From Sutterella massiliensis (GTDB lineage Bacteria; Pseudomonadota; Gammaproteobacteria; Burkholderiales; Burkholderiaceae_F), in assembly GCF_016899755.1 (NCBI RefSeq), contig NZ_JACJJC010000004.1:1-64000 (forward strand): DNA of 64,000 nt, read 5' to 3'. The notes under the pieces were generated by a model. That model saw only the letters and a list, made by a program, of their open reading frames with translations, was not told where the DNA came from and did not search any database. Shown piece after piece: positions 23,242 to 32,641 of this stretch; positions within the stretch are counted from its first letter, which is position 1; each line of letters begins with the position of its first letter. Both the position numbers and the translations under genes were made by a program.

Positions 23242-25167
23242 TCAGTTCGCGCCGCCGATCTCGTGCATCGCAACGAAGTGTCCGGGTTCGACCTCAACGA
23301 GCGGATCGACGTGCGGCGCCTGACCGACGGGTCGCACCGGACTCGGCAGATCCGAGAGGTTGAGAAGCCCCAAGAGGTTGCGCTCGTTCGGGTCGGGAAT
23401 CGGTACGGCAGAAAGGAGCTTTTGCGTGTATGGGTGACGCGGATTCGAGAAAACGGCACGCCGCGGCCCCATTTCGACGATTTGGCCGAGGTACATCACC
23501 GCCACACGGTGGCTGATGCGCTCGACGACGCCCATGTCGTGCGAGATGAAAAGGAAGGAGAGCCCCATTTCTTCCTGGAGCTGCATCATGAGATTGATCA
23601 CCTGTGCTCGGATCGAGACGTCGAGCGCCGCAACGCATTCGTCGGCAATGATGATTTCGGGCTGCAGTGCGAGCGCACGCGCAATGCAGATGCGCTGACG
23701 TTGACCGCCCGAGAATTCGTGCGGATAGCGGTTGCCCATATCGGGCGAGAGGCCGACGCGCTTTAAAAGCGCCGCGACGCGGTCGGCCGTTTCCGACTTG
23801 GAACCGATGCCGTGAATGAGGAGCGGCTCGGCAATCGAGAAGCCGATCGTCTGGCGCGGGTCGAGCGAAGCGTACGGATCCTGAAAGATCATCTGCAGGC
23901 GACGGCGCGCGAGCTGCATTTCGCGCCCGGCGAGGTGCGTGAGCGACTGGCCGCGATAGAGGATGTCGCCGCTGTCGACGTTCAGAAGCCGCAGCACCGC
24001 GCGCCCCGTTGTCGACTTGCCGCAGCCCGACTCGCCCACGATCGAGAGCGTTTCGCCCGCGTGCAGGTCGAAGGAGACGCGGTCGCACGCGCGAACGACG
24101 TGGGTGGGACGGCCGAAGAAGTCCGTGCGGACCGGGAAGGTCTTCACGATGCTCTTGACTTCGAGGATTTTTTCTTGTGGTTCGCTCACCGCCTGCGCGG
24201 GCGGCTCCACCGCACGGCCCGAATCGGGGTCGATGAGGGAGAAGAACGCCGGGCGGTCGAGCGTACGCATCGCGCCGAGTTTGGGCACCGCCGAGAGGAG
24301 CGCCTTCGTGTAAGGGTGCTTCGGCGCTGAAAAGAGCGTTTTGGCGTCGTTCGTCTCGACGATTTCGCCGTAGCGCATCACGGCGACGCGGTCGGCAATC
24401 TGCGCGACGACCCCCATGTCGTGCGTGATGAAGAGCACGGCCATGCCGATCTTTTCCTGGAGCTTCTTGATGAGCGCAAGGATCTGCGCCTGTACCGTTA
24501 CGTCAAGCGCCGTCGTCGGTTCGTCGGCAATGAGAAGCTGCGGGCGGCAGGCGAGCGCCATGGCGATCATGACGCGCTGGCGCATGCCCCCGGAGAGCTG
24601 ATGCGGGTAGCGCTTCGCGACGCGCGCCGCGTCCGGGATGCGCACGAGTTCGAGAAGCCGTACGGCTTCGGCCTCGGCCTCTTCAGCGGTCATGCCGCGG
24701 TGAAGCTTCAGACTTTCTTCAATCTGCGCGCCCGCCGTGAAGACCGGGTTGAGCGACGTCATCGGCTCCTGAAAGATCATGGCGACTTCGGCGCCGCGAA
24801 TCTGGCGAAGCGTCGGGTTCGAGCACTTCACGAGGTTGACGGTCGTGCCGTCGCGGCGCTTGAGATGAATGGTCCCGCCGGTGATGCGGCCGCCGCCTGT
24901 TTCCACGAGCCGCATGATCGAAAGACTCGTGACGGACTTTCCGGAACCGGATTCGCCGACGAGCGCGAGCGTTTCGCCCGGCCGGATGACGAAGGATTCG
25001 CCGCGAACGGCCGTGACGGTGCCGTTTTCCGTTTTGAATTCGACGCGAAGGTCCTTTACTTCGAGAATCGGCTGCGCGGATGCTCTGGCTGCATCGGGCG
25101 CGTTCGGGTTCGCCGCGGCGCGCAGGACTTCGGGGGCGGTGCCGCCCGCAGAATTGGCTTTCGTCAT
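23242..25167 (-). CDS. gsiA: Glutathione/peptide ABC transporter ATP-binding protein GsiA
   Basis: A 641-residue double ATPase. Two ABC cassettes are joined in one chain. The first has Walker A GESGSGKS near residue 75, signature LSGGMRQR and Walker [10 protein letters not shown]. The second has GESGCGKS near residue 375, signature FSGGQRQR and Walker B IIADECVA, where Asp-Glu is followed by Cys instead of Pro. Each half ends in an oligopeptide-transporter C-terminal segment. The start at 25167 (MTKANSAGG) was preferred over the longer open frame for its ggaac-type site and the low-complexity sequence upstream. It energises GsiC/GsiD. Confidence 0.93.
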   Translation of the reverse strand: MTKANSAGGTAPEVLRAAANPNAPDAARASAQPILEVKDLRVEFKTENGTVTAVRGESFVIRPGETLALVGESGSGKSVTSLSIMRLVETGGGRITGGTIHLKRRDGTTVNLVKCSNPTLRQIRGAEVAMIFQEPMTSLNPVFTAGAQIEESLKLHRGMTAEEAEAEAVRLLELVRIPDAARVAKRYPHQLSGGMRQRVMIAMALACRPQLLIADEPTTALDVTVQAQILALIKKLQEKIGMAVLFITHDMGVVAQIADRVAVMRYGEIVETNDAKTLFSAPKHPYTKALLSAVPKLGAMRTLDRPAFFSLIDPDSGRAVEPPAQAVSEPQEKILEVKSIVKTFPVRTDFFGRPTHVVRACDRVSFDLHAGETLSIVGESGCGKSTTGRAVLRLLNVDSGDILYRGQSLTHLAGREMQLARRRLQMIFQDPYASLDPRQTIGFSIAEPLLIHGIGSKSETADRVAALLKRVGLSPDMGNRYPHEFSGGQRQRICIARALALQPEIIIADECVAALDVSIRAQVINLMMQLQEEMGLSFLFISHDMGVVERISHRVAVMYLGQIVEMGPRRAVFSNPRHPYTQKLLSAVPIPDPNERNLLGLLNLSDLPSPVRPVGQAPHVDPLVEVEPGHFVAMHEIGGAN

Positions 25168-25918
25168 GTCTTTCTGTTCCCGTGTCTGGCGGCCGAGTGG
25201 GCGGGGCGCAGACCGGATCGGGGCTGCGGGGCGCGTGCTCGAAAGAACCGTGCTCGGGGTTTCCGCCGTCTTGAAGCGCAGGGGCTTCAGTTCGCCCAAT
25301 CGTTCGAACCGGTGGTACGCATTGAATGCCGAAGCCTCTGCGGGCTTTTTAGAAACACCGGTTTCTGTGATTTGCGAACGCGCTTGCCGTTTTGCCGAGG
25401 GCAGAGCGCGAAGACGCCGACGGTGGAAAATCGAGGGGTTGCCCGCCGTTTGTTTTTGTTCGTGCGTGTTTCTGAGCATAACGCCCGACGCGAAATCGTG
25501 TTTTTGTGTGTCGGGCGGATTTTTTGCACAATTCTCGCGCCCGAGTGTGCTCTGTTCGAGCGTTTTTCGTGCACTGAGCGCCTTGAGTTAGGCGATAGTG
25601 CTCAGGCGTCTCACCGAATAAACGCCTCGGCGGATTGATCCGACTGCAGACTCGATACGTATTTCAGCCTATGTGTGCGGGTCGGCGCTCGGAAGGCGGG
25701 TTCTGCACGATTCGTCGAGTATGCAACTGCGTAACTTTTGATCGGAAGCAAAAGAGACTGCATTCGAGCGTGATAAGGCGAGCGTTGCTTTCTCGCGCGA
25801 AGCGAAAGACGACGCAGGTCGGCACGGCAGACGCGTACAAAAGCAACGTGCGCCGATCGCTTCGCGCATCAGCGAAGCGGCACCGGCGCACGCAGATTTC
25901 GGCTGTCTTTGAGCTTAT
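25168..25918. other. Long gap upstream of gsiA
   Basis: About 750 bases. It should contain the gsi promoter on the minus strand; no clear boxes were seen. No protein family was recognised in any frame. Near the right end there is an extended stem-loop (25848-25891), listed separately. Confidence 0.4.
25848..25891 (-). terminator. Extended stem-loop after C69 dipeptidase 2
   Basis: The outer stem gtgcgccg (25848-25855) / cggcgcac (25884-25891) encloses an inner stem cgcttcgc (25858-25865) / gcgaagcg (25872-25879). On the minus strand it lies ~30 bases past the dipeptidase stop and is followed by gttgctttt, a fair T-tract, so it is probably its terminator. Confidence 0.55.
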
Positions 25919-27664
25919 TTAGGCCGTGAAGCGAATCGGTACCATGCCGACGAAGCGTCGACCCGCACAGAAGCCGCGCACGTACGTGTCGCAGAGAACG
26001 CCTGCGGGTGCAAAACGCGCGAGATCGGACGTCCGGAACGCAGCGACGAGCGTGCGTTCGTCTTGGATGCGTACGGCAACGGGTTTGGCGGGTTCGTTCA
26101 CGGAGGCCTTCGCCGTCGTGAAGCCGAAACTCCAGAGGAGCGTTTCGGGGTCGACCGCAAGCGCGTCAAAGCCCGCTTCGGCCGTGATCGAGAGTTCGAT
26201 TTCGCCCGTGTCGCTCAAAGGGACTTCGGTGCGGCTTGCCCGCACGTCGAGCGTGTCAAGGAGAGCGAGAAGCTCGGCAGTTCGTTGGTCGGCGCGCCGC
26301 TGCGCCTCTCGCGTGAAGTTCGCGAGCGCTGTCCTGCAGTCGGCATCGCTCATCGCTGAGCGCGTGAGGTTTTCAAGCGTAGCTTCCACCTCGATGCGGA
26401 AACGGCTTTCGAGCGCTTCTCGCGAGGGCCAGACGCCCGCCATGAGGCCGCGGTTGAAATTGACGAGTTCGCCCAGAACTGCATTGAGGTAATAGTGCCT
26501 GGCGTAGTCGAAGTCGAGGTACTCGGGCTTCATCGCGAACTGCACCTTGTGCGCTTCTTCGAGGGTGGTCCACGCGTACCCTTCGGGGATGGGATTCGCC
26601 GCATCCCCTTTGGCGAGCACGAACCACGGCACGTAGACGCCCGTGTCGGGGTAGGAACTCACGCGCCAGAGCGTATTGAAGAGCGGCCGCTCGCCGAGCG
26701 CCATCACCCAGGATTCGCGCGTGTGCGAGCGGGAGATGTCGATCGCGCTCACGTGGAAGGCGTCGGCGCGCCCGTCGCCGCGGGTGCGGTAGGTTTCGGG
26801 CGCCGTCGTGCGAAGAATTGCGATCACGTCTTCGACCGCCATCGGCGCTTTGGGCGGCATCGCTTCCGGATAGTGAAGCTCGTCCTCGAAGTACTTCCCT
26901 GTGATCGCAAACCAGCCTTCGCGCAGGCGAATCGATTTTTCGGGGTTGCGGCGGTTGTCGTCGCTCTGGTAGGCGCGCGCAAAATCGAAATCGTCGAACG
27001 AGCTCGGGTGTGCGGGCGTGTAGCGGCCTTGCGCGACGGCATACTCGACCAGATCGGCCGACGCGACGACATTGGCCGTGTCCGAGCGGTCAACCGTGCG
27101 GATCGCGAGCGCATTGGATATGAGCATCACGCAGTCGTCGGGGACGCGCTTGGCGACAAAGCGGCGGCCGCGCACGGCATTGATCACCCAGGCTTCGTCG
27201 CGGTCGGCGACGGTATAGTTGCGCGCTTCGCCCGCATAGCCGTAACGCTCGAGAAGCTCGCGGGCGACTTCGACGGCCTCGCGCGCGGTTTTGGCGCGCT
27301 CGGCCATGAGGCGGCGCAGGAGAAAGGCAACACCCCCGTCCGTGAGATCGGTGCTTTCCGCGTCAAAGGCGCTTCCGCCCGCGTTCGAGCAGATGACGAG
27401 GCCTGCTTCGTTCGCAAAGCCTTGATCAAATGAGGAACCCGGCGCGGGCGCGAGCATGTTCGACCAATAGACGCCGAGCGTTTCGGGGACCTGCGGCACT
27501 TTCGCCATACCGGGTTCGCCCGAGACGACTTCACCCGGGGCGTGCTTGCCGCCCGGGCAGAAAAACTGCTGATGCAGCGATCGGCCGCCCGCATCTTCGT
27601 TGTGGCCGACGATGACGCGCCCCGTTTTGGATGCGCGCTTGCCGACGATGATCGTGGTGCACAT
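25919..27664 (-). CDS. C69-family dipeptidase, long form
   Basis: A 581-residue C69 peptidase with the catalytic Cys2 start MCTTIIVGKRASKTGRVIVG. It shares the family blocks GHNEDAGGRSLHQQF and GFANEAGLVICSNAGGSAFD. It is about 100 residues longer than the enzyme at 3373-4803. The extra C-terminal part (about residues 490-581) reads like a small beta-rich domain and ends GRRFVGMVPIRFTA. No signal peptide is visible. With GsiABCD next door it may process imported peptides or glutathione-derived Cys-Gly; this is inference from position. An EamA exporter gene lies 90 bases further along on the same strand. Confidence 0.9.
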   Translation of the reverse strand: MCTTIIVGKRASKTGRVIVGHNEDAGGRSLHQQFFCPGGKHAPGEVVSGEPGMAKVPQVPETLGVYWSNMLAPAPGSSFDQGFANEAGLVICSNAGGSAFDAESTDLTDGGVAFLLRRLMAERAKTAREAVEVARELLERYGYAGEARNYTVADRDEAWVINAVRGRRFVAKRVPDDCVMLISNALAIRTVDRSDTANVVASADLVEYAVAQGRYTPAHPSSFDDFDFARAYQSDDNRRNPEKSIRLREGWFAITGKYFEDELHYPEAMPPKAPMAVEDVIAILRTTAPETYRTRGDGRADAFHVSAIDISRSHTRESWVMALGERPLFNTLWRVSSYPDTGVYVPWFVLAKGDAANPIPEGYAWTTLEEAHKVQFAMKPEYLDFDYARHYYLNAVLGELVNFNRGLMAGVWPSREALESRFRIEVEATLENLTRSAMSDADCRTALANFTREAQRRADQRTAELLALLDTLDVRASRTEVPLSDTGEIELSITAEAGFDALAVDPETLLWSFGFTTAKASVNEPAKPVAVRIQDERTLVAAFRTSDLARFAPAGVLCDTYVRGFCAGRRFVGMVPIRFTA

Positions 27665-27699
27665 GGTGCGTGATAGTCCTTGTCGTTGAAATTTTGGGA

Positions 27700-27741
27700 A
27701 AAGAAAAAAGGCGCGCCCCCGAAGTGCCTCGGGCGCGCCGT
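27700..27741 (-). terminator. Terminator of EamA gene 2
   Basis: On the minus strand ggcgcgccc / gggcgcgcc (27710-27718 with 27731-27739) is followed by TTTTTTCTTTT. It separates the EamA gene from the dipeptidase gene, so the dipeptidase has its own promoter or depends on read-through. Confidence 0.88.
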
Positions 27742-27754
27742 CAAATTATGCGGT

Positions 27755-28657
27755 TTAAGCCGCTTTTTGCGCAGCTTCGCGCGCTTTCTGGGCGGCCTCT
27801 TCACGCTTCGTTGTGACCGAAGCCGTCATGCCCGCGGCGACGATGAGCGACATGCCGACGAGCGCCGTCGTCGTGACGGTTTCCCCGAAGAGAAGGAAGC
27901 TGATCACGGCCGAAATCGGAATGGCCGAAAACCCGAGGCAGGAACTTAAGAGCATGTTGCCGTAGGCGTAGGAGCGCGTCGTGCAGATCTGCCCGAGCGT
28001 CGCGCAAAGGCCCATCCCGAGGATGCCGAGAAGCGTCGTCCCTGTCGGCAGGTGCATGCCACCTTCGAAAAGCCACGCGCCCGCGAAGCCGAAAACCGAG
28101 CCGAAAACGGTGAAATAGAAGACGATTCGCCAGGAGGGCTCCCCGAGGCGGCCGAGCTCCTTCATCTGCCAGTAGACGGCGAGGTCGACGAGCGCGACCG
28201 AGAGGCAGATGAGCGCGGGCACGAGGTCTTCACTGTGGAAGCTCGGCTGCAGCACGATCGTGATGCCCGCAAAGCCCGCGACGATCGAGAGGATGAGCGC
28301 CCAGGGCGCGCGCTCGCGGCGCATGAGTGCGAGGATCCAGAAATTCGCCGCCATGAAGAGCGGCGTCGTGTAGATAAGCGTCATGTTCGTGCCGAAGGGG
28401 AGCTTGCCGAGCGTATAGAACCAGAGCGCAACGGAAAGCGTCCCAAGGACAGAGCGCTTGATGTTGCCCCATAAATACGGGGTCTTGATGGAGAGGCCGC
28501 CTTTAATGACGAAAAAGCCGATCGAAAGAACGCCGAAGATCGAGCGGTAGAAAACGAGCTCGAGCGTGCCGAGTTCGCTGCTCGTGAGCTTCACGAACGC
28601 GGCCATGAGAGAGAAGAGCAGGGCGGCGGCGAGCGCCCAGAGGGACTGCTTGAACAT
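27755..28657 (-). CDS. EamA/DMT-family transporter
   Basis: A 300-residue inner-membrane transporter with two EamA repeats and about ten helices. It begins MFKQSLWALAAALLFSLMA at the ATG at 28657, where the first helix starts. Helices such as SVLGTLSVALWFYTLGKLPF and LGFSAIPISAVISFLLFGE are typical of this exporter group. The C-terminus is a basic, Ala-rich tail (residues about 285-300) predicted to be cytoplasmic. The substrate is unknown. It ends with its own terminator before the dipeptidase gene. Confidence 0.85.
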   Translation of the reverse strand: MFKQSLWALAAALLFSLMAAFVKLTSSELGTLELVFYRSIFGVLSIGFFVIKGGLSIKTPYLWGNIKRSVLGTLSVALWFYTLGKLPFGTNMTLIYTTPLFMAANFWILALMRRERAPWALILSIVAGFAGITIVLQPSFHSEDLVPALICLSVALVDLAVYWQMKELGRLGEPSWRIVFYFTVFGSVFGFAGAWLFEGGMHLPTGTTLLGILGMGLCATLGQICTTRSYAYGNMLLSSCLGFSAIPISAVISFLLFGETVTTTALVGMSLIVAAGMTASVTTKREEAAQKAREAAQKAA

Positions 28658-28721
28658 GGGTCGGAATCGTAGGCCGCGCGGCGCCGGGCGCAAAAGTCCC
28701 GATCGGTTGCGGCGCAGGTTC

Positions 28722-28756
28722 GAAAAAAGGAGGCCTTCGGGAAAAGGCCTCCTCGG
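28722..28756 (-). terminator. Terminator of H-NS-like gene
   Basis: The 10-bp stem aggaggcctt (28728-28737) / aaggcctcct (28744-28753) is followed on the minus strand by TTTTTTCG, ~80 bases past the H-NS-like stop. Confidence 0.8.
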
Positions 28757-28836
28757 GATCGAGTTCGGATTCTAGCGCGGCCGCGCTAAGCGTGCTTCAA
28801 CTGCACTGAGAGGCGCGTTCAAAAGGAAGTAACGCC

Positions 28837-29169
28837 TTAGAAGATGCGGTAGTCCTCGCGGTCGCCGCCTTCTTCTTCAACTTCGCGCACCCAGCGCGGC
28901 GTTTTGCCGCAACCTGCCCACCGCTCGCCGTTCGGGCCGAGATAGCGCACCGGCTTGGCGCGGCCGACATTGATCGTGCGGCGATCCTGTTCGGTCACAA
29001 TCGAAAACCAGTCCCGAAAGCGCAGCTCGTCGCGCTCGATATGGAAATAGCGCACGAGCACCTGCACAAGTTCGATGCCGCGGCGGCGAACGGGGTCGTT
29101 GGCTGGCTTCGCAGGGGCTGCTTCCAGACGGCTGAGGGCTTTGAGCACGCGCTCGGATGTTGCGTTCAT
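28837..29169 (-). CDS. H-NS-family nucleoid-associated protein
   Basis: A 110-residue protein whose C-terminal third carries the H-NS DNA-binding motif: PVRYLGPNGERWAGCGKTPRWV at about residues 73-94, matching the YxxPxxGxxWSGxGRxPxW consensus of H-NS/BpH3 proteins. The N-terminal oligomerisation part is unusual. It has no clear coiled coil, and the middle LRFRDWFSIVTEQDRRTINV looks more globular. H-NS proteins silence AT-rich DNA; plausible targets in this window are the AT-rich blocks near 6200 and 38800-39260. It is monocistronic with its own terminator. Confidence 0.82.
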   Translation of the reverse strand: MNATSERVLKALSRLEAAPAKPANDPVRRRGIELVQVLVRYFHIERDELRFRDWFSIVTEQDRRTINVGRAKPVRYLGPNGERWAGCGKTPRWVREVEEEGGDREDYRIF

Positions 29170-29554
29170 TTGATGAGTGGAAATCAGTAAGCCGTTGGCA
29201 GGCGTGATACCGAAAGTCGGCGGCGGCTGATAAATTTTTTCGCTTAACTACTTACAAATTAGCATCAAGGCTACCAAGTAATTGCTGATTCTGCAAGGGT
29301 TTTTTCTTGAGTGTATACAACTAAATGCCTCGCAAGAAGAGAGAGTCGCTTGCTGTTGCGGGAGTTGCAACATGCCTGTAAATGAAGTGAGGAGCGGAAA
29401 TCGAACCCAAAAATGGCGGGAATGGAAGGGTGAAAAGAGGGGTGTTCGGAAATACAAAACGCAGCCCGAATGTTTGTTCAGGCTGCGTTTATAAAAAAGT
29501 TGGGTGAATTGTGGCGACGCTTGGGGAACCTAGGCGTCGGATAAAGCGCGAGCG
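29170..29554. other. AT-rich intergenic region
   Basis: About 385 bases of lower GC than the neighbours, between the start of the H-NS-like gene and the end of ygfZ. It holds the ygfZ terminator at its right end and presumably the H-NS promoter at its left end. No gene was recognised. Confidence 0.4.
29455..29494 (-). terminator. Terminator of ygfZ
   Basis: The near-perfect stem acgcagcc / ggctgcgt with extended flanks, on the minus strand, is followed by TTTTGTATTT, about 60 bases past the ygfZ stop. Confidence 0.75.
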
Positions 29555-30499
29555 TCAGTCCTTGAGCACGTTCCGATAGACGTAGGGGAGCGCTGCGGGG
29601 GTGCCCGCGGCGCTCTCGGGGGCGAGCGCGAAGCCCGCGGCCGCTGCTTCGAGCGCGACGCTTGCGAACACGAGCGTGCGGCCATCGAGCGAAACCGCGT
29701 CGATCACGGCGCCCGTTTCGCTGCCTTCAAAGTAGACGGCGTCGCCCGCTTTCGGCGCGGCGGCGTCGAAAAGGGCGAGCGCGCCGCGGCGCTTTGTTTC
29801 GCCCAAGTGCTGCAGGCGCGAGACGACTTCCTGGCCGGGGTAGCAGCCCTTGTCGAAAACGACGCCCCCGGCGAGTTCGAGGTTCGCCGCCTGCGGTGTA
29901 AAGCGCTCGAGCGTTTCGGCGAGCACGACGGGCATCCCCGCGGCCATTTCGCTCGCGCGCCACGTACGGTCGTCCGTTTCTTCAACCACGGGGAGTTTGT
30001 CGGAGAGCGTGTTTTCGCTTACGAGAAGCGTTCGGGCGCCGGCGGCGGCAAAGCCTTCAACGGCAGCGGCGGGCGTGAGCCCGAGAAGGTAAGCGTCGCC
30101 CGCGCGGGTCGTGCGGCCCGTCTGCGGCGCTTCAAGGCCCGCAGCCGCAAGGGCGGCAGCGCCCGCCTCGCCCGTTGCGACGGCAATCGACGCTGCGGCA
30201 AGTTCGAGCGTTACCTTCGAGCGCAGTACGTACATGCGAAGGCGCTTGACGAACCCTTCGACAATCGAAGCGGGCACAAGAAGACCGACGGCGCCGTCGG
30301 TCATCGGGAAAGCGCGGAACACCGCAAGGAGCCGCCCCTTGGGCGAACAATAGCCGCAGGCGCGCACGGCACCTTCGAGGCCGCGGATTTTCTGAGTAAA
30401 TTGGCCGTGAAGGAAATCGACGGCGTCCGCGCCCGTGACGCGAACGAGCGCAAGGCCTTGAACGCGGGCAACGGCGGGCGTGATCGTGGAAGTGTTCAT
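29555..30499 (-). CDS. ygfZ: YgfZ-type folate-binding protein (iron-sulfur cluster / tRNA modification factor)
   Basis: A 314-residue GcvT-like protein of the YgfZ family (COG0354), a tetrahydrofolate-binding factor needed for some iron-sulfur enzymes. The diagnostic motif DKGCYPGQEVVSR (K-G-C-Y-x-G-Q-E) is present near residues 212-224, and the N-terminal folate-fold segment LVRVTGADAVDFLHGQFTQ is near residue 18. The ATG at 30499 was chosen because residues before it resemble no family member. It is divergent from mltG, an arrangement common in proteobacteria. The cytoplasmic location and family are secure. Confidence 0.92.
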   Translation of the reverse strand: MNTSTITPAVARVQGLALVRVTGADAVDFLHGQFTQKIRGLEGAVRACGYCSPKGRLLAVFRAFPMTDGAVGLLVPASIVEGFVKRLRMYVLRSKVTLELAAASIAVATGEAGAAALAAAGLEAPQTGRTTRAGDAYLLGLTPAAAVEGFAAAGARTLLVSENTLSDKLPVVEETDDRTWRASEMAAGMPVVLAETLERFTPQAANLELAGGVVFDKGCYPGQEVVSRLQHLGETKRRGALALFDAAAPKAGDAVYFEGSETGAVIDAVSLDGRTLVFASVALEAAAAGFALAPESAAGTPAALPYVYRNVLKD

Positions 30500-30761
30500 G
30501 TGAGTCACCGAAAAAGCATTCGGGAAATGGATTCGAAGGCAAAAGCATAGCCGTCCCGCGGATGTCTGTGGAGAAACCTTTGCGAACGGATTCGTTCCTA
30601 TTCGTTTCTCAGAAGCGCCGAAGCTCACGGTTCGTTGCACTGCGGGCGGCTTCGTCCAGGCGGAGGCTGCGCGCGTCTGCGCTAAACTCGAGGCGGTCCT
30701 GTGCTGCGGGAGCGCGAATCGACGCTCGACGAGGCACCTTCCCATTTCGGAGATTTCGAGC

Positions 30762-32459
30762 GTGACGGCAGAGCACCGCAGCAAACACGGAAAACAGAAG
30801 CGCAGACATGCGCACGGCAACAGCGACCCGCAAGCGGCCGCTCGCTTCGAGGGCGCCATGCCCGAGGACGGTCGGGCCGCCGAGTCTGCCAAGAAAGCGG
30901 AGCTCTCTCGGGCTGCTGTTGAGAAACAGCCCCATGTGCTTCACTCCGACGGCGTCAAGCCCGGCAGGTCTTGCGAGCCGAGTGAAGCGGTCGACGCGCA
31001 GCGCGCCGATATTGCGGTTCAGACCGATGCGGTCAAGACCGACGTGCCCGAAGCGGCGACTGAAACGCTTTCGGCGGCAGCGGCAGCGGCTTCCCCGCTT
31101 GGGTCCGATGAGTCCAAGGCGCTCGATGGATCGGCAGAGGGCGTCAAGGTTATTGAAGCAAAGCCTGCCGCAGATCCGGTGCTCGATGCAGCGCCCGCAG
31201 ATTCAGGTGTTCCGACGTTGACCGATCGTGCTGCGCCCGAAGAAATGCCGTTGAGCGACGAGCGCGGAGCGCGCGAAACGGCCGAGAAGGCGGAAAAGCG
31301 CTCGGGGTCGGGCGTTGCCCGCTTTTTCAAGCGGCTATTTCTCCTTATTCTGTTTTGTGCGCTGCTTGCCGCTGCCGGTGCCGGCTGGCTTTATTGGGAT
31401 GTCTTCAAGCGGCCGCTAGACTTCCCCGGGACGGCTGACACGGTGGACGTCATGATTGAAGAGGGCGACAGCGCACGGCGCGTGATCGATAAGATTCGCG
31501 GCGCCGGGATCCGGGTGGCGGACCATCAGGTCCGCGTGCTCTCGCGCCTGCAGCCCGAGGCACTCTCGCGGCTTCATATCGGGCTCTACCGTTTTAAGCG
31601 CGGCATAACGGCCGAGGGACTCGTCGAAACATTGAAGGGCGATCCGCTCATCGATCAGCGCATCCGCATTCCGGACGGCGCGCCCGTCTGGGAGATCGAA
31701 CGCATTCTTGCCGGGGGCGTCAATCTCAAGCAGGATGCGGCGGCGCTCGCGCCCGAAGAACTCAGAAAGCGTTTGGGGCTCGAGGACTACCCGTCGCTCG
31801 AAGGCTTCATTGCCCCCGAAACCTACCGCTACGGCTCGGGTTCGAGCGACCTCTCGGTACTTCGCATGGCGGTTGATCGCCAGAAGCGGCTTCTTGCTGC
31901 CGCCTGGGAGAAGCGAAGCCCTTTGGCGAGCGCCTTGAAGAGCCCCTACGAGCTTCTCATTCTTGCGTCCATTATCGAGAAGGAGACGGGCGAAAAGAGT
32001 GATCGGCACCTCGTGAGTTCCGTGTTCCACAACCGACTCAAGCGAGGTATGCCGCTTCAAACCGACCCGACCGTGATCTACGGGCTCGGCCCTGACTGGC
32101 GCGGCCGACTCACAAAACGAGACCTCCAGAAGGAGACGCCCTACAACACCTACAAGATTCGAGCGCTTCCCCCAACGCCCATTTCGAGTCCGACGCCCGC
32201 ATCGATTGAGGCGGCCGCGAATCCCGCCGACACGGATTTTCTCTACTTCGTCGCGCGCGGGGACGGCACGAGCGAATTCACGACGAATCTGCGCGACCAC
32301 AATCGCGCCGTTCGCCACTACCTGATCGACAAGAAATCGACGCCCTTCAAGCCCCGCTACGCCAAGGAGCGGCGCCCGGTCGTCGGGAAGTCTTCTAGCG
32401 GGAGCGCTTCTGCGAGAAGCGGTGTGCGTGAGGCCGATCAATCGTCCGAGCGGCACTAA
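30762..32459 (+). CDS. mltG: Endolytic murein transglycosylase MltG with long cytoplasmic extension
   Basis: A 565-residue inner-membrane lytic transglycosylase that cuts nascent glycan strands. The YceG domain follows a single transmembrane helix (FLLILFCALLAAAGAGWLYW, about residues 190-209). The catalytic Glu lies in ILASIIEKETGEKSD near residue 404, and MPLQTDPTVIYGLG and NTYKIRALPPTPISSP are further family blocks. The N-terminal ~185 residues are hydrophilic, Ala/Glu/Ser-rich and low-complexity, which most MltG proteins lack. The start is a GTG at 30762 with GGAG nine bases before it; a start at a later Met would shorten the extension. It heads mltG-tmk-holB, as in E. coli. Confidence 0.92.
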   Translation: MTAEHRSKHGKQKRRHAHGNSDPQAAARFEGAMPEDGRAAESAKKAELSRAAVEKQPHVLHSDGVKPGRSCEPSEAVDAQRADIAVQTDAVKTDVPEAATETLSAAAAAASPLGSDESKALDGSAEGVKVIEAKPAADPVLDAAPADSGVPTLTDRAAPEEMPLSDERGARETAEKAEKRSGSGVARFFKRLFLLILFCALLAAAGAGWLYWDVFKRPLDFPGTADTVDVMIEEGDSARRVIDKIRGAGIRVADHQVRVLSRLQPEALSRLHIGLYRFKRGITAEGLVETLKGDPLIDQRIRIPDGAPVWEIERILAGGVNLKQDAAALAPEELRKRLGLEDYPSLEGFIAPETYRYGSGSSDLSVLRMAVDRQKRLLAAAWEKRSPLASALKSPYELLILASIIEKETGEKSDRHLVSSVFHNRLKRGMPLQTDPTVIYGLGPDWRGRLTKRDLQKETPYNTYKIRALPPTPISSPTPASIEAAANPADTDFLYFVARGDGTSEFTTNLRDHNRAVRHYLIDKKSTPFKPRYAKERRPVVGKSSSGSASARSGVREADQSSERH

Positions 32460-32542
32460 TACGCGGCTGTGCGTTTGAGAACGCCTTTTGAACGCATCTG
32501 AGCGGTTCTGATTTGTTCGCGATTGTGCGAAAATGCTCGCTC

Positions 32543-32578
32543 GAAAAAAAGCCGGCCCCTAAGCAGCGGCGCCGGCTG
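32543..32578 (-). terminator. Minus-strand terminator inside the mltG-tmk gap
   Basis: The stem agccggc (32550-32556) / gccggct (32571-32577) is followed, on the minus strand only, by seven Ts. Both flanking genes are on the plus strand, so it would stop antisense transcription or may be fortuitous. Confidence 0.4.
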
Positions 32579-32641
32579 GCGCCGCGCAGGTAAGTGAGGC
32601 GAGTCGCCCCGGCAAGAAAACAGGCACTGAAGGAGCTTCTT

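Noticed and set aside
25635..25922. A 95-codon plus-strand frame in the gsiA upstream gap
   Set aside because: Arg-rich random-looking translation with no ribosome-binding site, overlapping a stem-loop and the end of the dipeptidase gene.
29380..29412. tRNA 3'-end-like string (ggttcgatttccgctcctc) on the minus strand
   Set aside because: The T-stem does not pair and there is no 5' half; chance resemblance.
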